From assembly GCA_009786715.1 (NCBI GenBank), contig WQRN01000010.1, forward strand, positions 1 through 26,109: DNA of 26,109 bases, written 5' to 3'. Numbering within the stretch: position 1 is the first letter of the stretch; each line of letters opens with the position of its first letter. This document shows positions 22,509 through 26,109 of the stretch, one piece after another. Both the position numbers and the translations under genes were made by a program. The notes below the pieces were generated by a model. That model was not told the DNA's origin. It was given only the letters and a program-made list of their open reading frames with translations, and did no database searches. Source of the DNA: Treponema sp. Lineage in GTDB: Bacteria > Spirochaetota > Spirochaetia > Treponematales > Breznakiellaceae.

Positions 22509-24119
22509 ATGACAAAGAGACAAACATCAATAATTACATTATTATCTATAATCGCTTTTATTCTGGCGCTGATGGTATGTGACAGGCTGTGGTTCCGCCT
22601 CGATTTAACGAAGAATAAAGCGTATACGATTTCAAGCGTTTCGCGTAACTTGTACAAAGAACTTCCCGATCCTGTTAATATCACCTATTATCTTTCGGGC
22701 AAGTTAAGGTCGGTAGTTCCCGCTCCCGGCGAAATTGAAGATACATTAAGAGAATACGCGGCGTATTCAAGAGGAAGAATTCGTTTGGCGGTGCGCGATC
22801 CCGTGAAAGCGGGTCTTGCGATTGTTGAAGAGTTAGGTCTTCAGGCGAGGCAAGTGCAGACAGTGGAACAGGATCAGGCAAGCCTTGTAACTGTTTATTC
22901 AGGCATTGTGATTGAATACCTCGATAAAATGGAAGTGCTTCCCTGGGTAATTTCAACAGACACGCTTGAATATGATTTAACATCCAGAATCAGATCGATG
23001 GTAACAGACAGCGAGCGCTGGATGGGAGTAATTGCCGGCGACAGTTTCAGGCAATGGAGGGAAGATTTCAGTTATCTTGAAATGACTCTTGCGGAAGCCG
23101 GATACAGAGTGCGTCTTTTTTCATCCGGCGAAGAGATACCGGATAATACGCCGGCGCTTTTTGTACTCGGCGGAGTTGAAGATCTTGACGAGTGGGCGCT
23201 CTACCGGATAGACAGATATATTCAACAGGGAGGGAAAACTCTTTTCGCTGTTAAGGGAATATACGTTGATACAATTTACGGCAGCGTTGAGGCAAGACAG
23301 CAGCAGGATCTTGGGCTTCTTGATATGCTCGCTTCTTACGGAGCAGTCGTAAGGAGAGAACTTGCGCTTGATCGCAACGCGCTGACGCTTCAGTATCAGA
23401 CAAGAACGCCTTCAGGCGGCATTCAGTACAGAATTGTGCGTTATCCGTTATGGATTGGAGTAACAGCCGATAACGGAAATCCTGAGCATCCTGTAAGCTC
23501 CGGTTTTACCGGGCTTGATATGTACTGGGCGAGTCCTATTGAACTTTCTCCTCCCGCTAATGTTGACGCAGCCGCAATTTTTACAACAACCGCTCAGGGC
23601 TGGTCGATGAGAGAGTCTCTTAATACAAACCCGGAAGTGCCGTATATGCTCGAAATGGAAGCGCCGCAGACAAGAGGCGTAAAAATACTCGGCGCCGCGC
23701 TAAGCGGCGTTTTCCCAAGCTTCTTCCGCGGCGCCGCAAAGCCTGTGCGCGAAGGTTCTGAAGAAGAACTTCCGGATCTTCCTGAAAATGCAAGGGAATC
23801 GAGGATCATAGTAATCGGAGACACCGATTTCGCGACGAATATAATCAATGTTACAAACGCAAGGCATAATCTTGATTTTCTTCTTCGCGCGGCAGACTGG
23901 CTTGCGAACGACGATGATGTAATCGGCATTCGCAACAGAGCGCCGCAGACAGGCAGATTTGACAAAATAACAGATTCTTCAAGCAAAGCCGCCGTGATGA
24001 AAATTGTACAGATTGTAAATGTCGGTCTTGTGCCGTTATTGGTAATCGCGGCAGGATTATTGCTTGCTTACAGACGGAAAGTTATTGCGCGTAACATTGA
24101 ATCAAAAGGAGAGCTGTGA
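22509..24119 (+). CDS. GldG-like ABC transporter auxiliary protein
   Basis: A 536-residue protein of the ABC-transporter auxiliary family. Residues 9-27 are an N-terminal membrane helix, followed by the family hallmark FRLDLTKNKAYTIS (29-42), then a large extracytoplasmic domain (about 45-495) and a C-terminal membrane helix (VGLVPLLVIAAGLLLAYR). The segment FVLGGVEDLDEWALYRID resembles the glutamine-amidotransferase-like part seen in GldG-type proteins. The ATG follows AGGAG with a seven-base spacer. No GldJ, GldK or other gliding genes are present, so the operon is not a gliding cluster; it probably exports or flips an unknown envelope component. Confidence 0.85.
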   Translation: MTKRQTSIITLLSIIAFILALMVCDRLWFRLDLTKNKAYTISSVSRNLYKELPDPVNITYYLSGKLRSVVPAPGEIEDTLREYAAYSRGRIRLAVRDPVKAGLAIVEELGLQARQVQTVEQDQASLVTVYSGIVIEYLDKMEVLPWVISTDTLEYDLTSRIRSMVTDSERWMGVIAGDSFRQWREDFSYLEMTLAEAGYRVRLFSSGEEIPDNTPALFVLGGVEDLDEWALYRIDRYIQQGGKTLFAVKGIYVDTIYGSVEARQQQDLGLLDMLASYGAVVRRELALDRNALTLQYQTRTPSGGIQYRIVRYPLWIGVTADNGNPEHPVSSGFTGLDMYWASPIELSPPANVDAAAIFTTTAQGWSMRESLNTNPEVPYMLEMEAPQTRGVKILGAALSGVFPSFFRGAAKPVREGSEEELPDLPENARESRIIVIGDTDFATNIINVTNARHNLDFLLRAADWLANDDDVIGIRNRAPQTGRFDKITDSSSKAAVMKIVQIVNVGLVPLLVIAAGLLLAYRRKVIARNIESKGEL

Positions 24120-25060
24120 TGACATATAAAAAACATTTTTTAATTCTTGTTTCTCTGATTGGCGCGCTTGCGCTTACTTACGCGGTAAGCGTTATTGTAA
24201 CTTCTTACGCAGGATCCGTATCGTCGATGTATTCATGGCTTGATTCAAAACTTACGTCCAGAACAGTCAGAATCGTGATGAGCGCGGACGAAAATGAAAC
24301 TGAACTTGTAAAAAAATCAGGTCAATGGTTTGTTTTGCATAACGGCGCCGAGTTTCCCGCCCGCCAGATGCGCGTGGATGATTTTATAAACATTTTTACA
24401 TCGAAAGCGTCCTGGCCTGTGCGTTCATCAAGCGCGTCAACTCATTCGCGTTTTGGCATTGAGCCGCCGCAGGCAAGAGTTACAATTTACGGAGAGAATA
24501 CGACCCTTCTTGATATTATTTTGGGCTCGGATGATGTTTTCAGAAACGAAACATATTTTCGCAAAGCAGGTCAGAATGAAGTGCGTTCGGGTTCCGGCGC
24601 TGTAAAAACATATATAACAGGGCCGATTAATAACTGGTACAATTTAAGATTGATAACTGAGACAGAAAACGGAAGCATTGATGTCAGCAGCGTGCAGAAA
24701 CTTTCTGTATATACTCCGCAGGGAGTTCAGATCTTTACAAGAAAAAACAGGACATGGGAAATTGCAGGCATCGATGTTCAAAAACCGGATTATAACAGCG
24801 TTGAAAATTACGCGCGTACTGTGCTTAACGCGGAAGGCGATAATTTTGATGATACAATTTCCGCTTCCGATCCTATGTTTAATTATATTAGTTTTATGCT
24901 GGAACTTGGAAACGGACGCGTTGTTACAATTCGCTTAAGCGACCCGGATGAATCGGGACGGCGTTACGCGCATGTTGCGGGAAAAGACTATATTTACGCT
25001 ATTCCAACATGGATGGGGAGCAGGCTTTTCAGAGACGCTTCTAGCTTTGAGATGCAATAA
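24119..25060 (+). CDS. DUF4340 protein, partner of the Gld-like transporter
   Basis: A 313-residue protein with one N-terminal membrane helix (about 7-27) and a large external domain. Its pattern of paired strands, such as VKKSGQWFVLHNGAEFPARQ, RFGIEPPQARVTIYG and DIILGSDD, fits DUF4340, a family commonly found next to GldG-like genes and built from repeated beta modules. I start at the ATG 24119-24121, which overlaps the previous TGA by one base and lies seven bases after AAGGAG; a GTG one codon earlier is possible but closer to the ribosome site. It ends the operon and overlaps the convergent downstream gene by 20 bases. Confidence 0.82.
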   Translation: MTYKKHFLILVSLIGALALTYAVSVIVTSYAGSVSSMYSWLDSKLTSRTVRIVMSADENETELVKKSGQWFVLHNGAEFPARQMRVDDFINIFTSKASWPVRSSSASTHSRFGIEPPQARVTIYGENTTLLDIILGSDDVFRNETYFRKAGQNEVRSGSGAVKTYITGPINNWYNLRLITETENGSIDVSSVQKLSVYTPQGVQIFTRKNRTWEIAGIDVQKPDYNSVENYARTVLNAEGDNFDDTISASDPMFNYISFMLELGNGRVVTIRLSDPDESGRRYAHVAGKDYIYAIPTWMGSRLFRDASSFEMQ

Positions 25061-26109
25061 ACGCTCTGTACTTTTCAGGATCGCTTTTAAAAGCAATTAT
25101 CGATGTTTTTAAATCGTTTTTTGCTTTTTTTAGCGCTTGTGAGGCTTCAAGCATTAAACGCTCGGAGGTAAGAAGTCTGCCTGAACGCGAAGAAAGCCCG
25201 ATGCTCAAACCAAAAGCGGGTGTGTAACTATTCGGGAACCTGTCTAAAATACGCTGATAGAATTTTTCTGATTTTGGAATTGCAGCGTCTAACCCTGTTC
25301 CCGGAAGTATAACCGCGATTCCGCTCTCTCCGTATTCAAAAATTAAATCTTTCGACGCGAAGAATTTAATTGTTTCCTGCGCAGTCTGTTTAAAAATTCT
25401 TTCTTCCGGCATATCTGTGAACTCAAGAGCGATAAACGCAAGATCTTTTTCAGATGAAGAACATCTGTGCAATTCAGAATCCAGTCTGTCATTAATATAT
25501 TCTTCCCAGCCAAGTCCGCTGCGCGGAGAATAAAGCCCTTTTGGATTTGATCCCGACGCCGCGGTATCATCCTCTTGCGATTCCCCGCTTATCCTTTTTT
25601 CCGTATCTGGAGTTCTGCCTGAAACAAGTTCAGGATTCTCTTTCCTTCCTAAAAGAAGTCTTATAAGCATTGTAAAGAACGACAGAGCAAACCCAAAAAG
25701 TATTATTAAAAGCGTTTCTTTTAAAATTTTTACAAAATTACCGTAATCAAGAGCGCCGGCAACAGCTTTTATATTAGCGTTGCGCATATCCGCTATCGCA
25801 AGCGGTCTGTAATGGATTTGATTAAAAAAAGTGAATCTATTTATAAATCTTGGAGTATTGTTTATCCACGAAACGGCGCGTCCGCTTTGTTTCTCGAAAG
25901 CATAGGAATTATCCGGGCCTGTAATAATCACAGCTTCGATACTTTTACTGGAAGCGAGAGCGTTATTTATGGTCTGTACAAACCGCTCATCCATAAAACC
26001 CTGTATTCCCGCTGACAGAGCGAGGTCCGCAAGGTTGGAAAATTCCTGTTCCGCGGTTAATTTGCGCTCGTCGATGCTTAAATAAATACGAAAAGCGCCC
26101 TGAACCAGG
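25041..26109 (-). CDS. Membrane protein with degenerate GGDEF domain (5' end outside window)
   Basis: The frame stays open to the right edge, adding 38 residues before the first internal ATG (25992-25994), so the visible 355 residues are a C-terminal part. Visible residues 1-125 look like an extracytoplasmic sensor region, 129-154 a membrane helix (TLLIILFGFALSFFTMLIRLLL), then a polar linker, then a GGDEF-like fold from about 200. The active loop is YGESG (259-263) instead of GGDEF, and the metal-binding Asp region reads AFIALEFTDM. Catalysis is therefore unlikely; it may bind nucleotide or act as a sensor platform. The TAG stop at 25041-25043 lies inside the end of the convergent DUF4340 gene. 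Confidence 0.75.
   Translation of the reverse strand, partial: LVQGAFRIYLSIDERKLTAEQEFSNLADLALSAGIQGFMDERFVQTINNALASSKSIEAVIITGPDNSYAFEKQSGRAVSWINNTPRFINRFTFFNQIHYRPLAIADMRNANIKAVAGALDYGNFVKILKETLLIILFGFALSFFTMLIRLLLGRKENPELVSGRTPDTEKRISGESQEDDTAASGSNPKGLYSPRSGLGWEEYINDRLDSELHRCSSSEKDLAFIALEFTDMPEERIFKQTAQETIKFFASKDLIFEYGESGIAVILPGTGLDAAIPKSEKFYQRILDRFPNSYTPAFGLSIGLSSRSGRLLTSERLMLEASQALKKAKNDLKTSIIAFKSDPEKYRAFIASQS

Noticed and set aside
1..26109. Mobile elements, CRISPR arrays, tRNA/rRNA genes or phage remnants
   Set aside because: No direct repeats with spacers, no integrase or transposase motifs and no tRNA-like or rRNA sequence were seen by reading both strands.

Overview
The window reads as chromosomal housekeeping DNA from a spirochaete, most likely of the Treponema group. 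This rests on gene content and order, not on any search. Supporting points are rho close to hup and lnt (an arrangement I recall from Treponema), a PilZ protein of unusual build, a bactofilin, Gld-like ABC components with no gliding genes, a DUF2804 protein, and mid-range base composition with many GCG/CGC codons. I see no tRNA, rRNA, CRISPR array, insertion sequence, integrase or phage gene. Genes are packed tightly; the longest gene-free stretch is about 165 bp.

Layout. (1) 1-5370, minus strand: the 5' part of rho with its own promoter, preceded in transcription by a long gene run: a 56-residue zinc-ribbon protein, rpsT (TTG start), hup, lnt, a response regulator without a DNA-binding domain, a bactofilin and pncC. 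(2) 5366-9224: a divergent locus. Leftwards run an HD phosphohydrolase and a ComFB-domain fusion protein. Rightwards run a secreted protein of unknown function and a PilZ protein whose two ligand motifs are about 215 residues apart. The two sides share a 51 bp gap with back-to-back candidate promoters. (3) 9233-14461: ettA (minus), then bacteriohemerythrin, an rqcH-like gene, a small basic protein and a Memo-family protein (plus). (4) 14526-18516: a WHy/LEA14-type lipoprotein, then murD and an EpmA-like lysyl-tRNA synthetase paralogue (minus), then a DUF2804 protein ending in a hairpin terminator. (5) 18633-25060: a membrane GGDEF protein, RNase Z, and a four-gene Gld-like ABC export operon. 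(6) 25041-26109: a membrane protein with a degenerate GGDEF domain, cut by the window edge.

How the genes may work together. Cyclic-dinucleotide signalling recurs: one intact GGDEF protein, one degenerate GGDEF protein, one PilZ protein and one ComFB protein, the last two facing each other across a shared promoter region. Translation control also recurs: EttA, an RqcH homologue and an EpmA homologue lie within about 7 kb. No complete novel operon system is obvious. The two best leads are the ComFB/HD versus PilZ divergent locus, and a repeated promoter layout in which a strong -10 element ends only 5 or 6 bases before the start codon of a gene without a Shine-Dalgarno sequence. That layout predicts leaderless mRNAs for several operon-leading genes, whereas genes inside operons often carry clear AGGAG or GGAGG sites.
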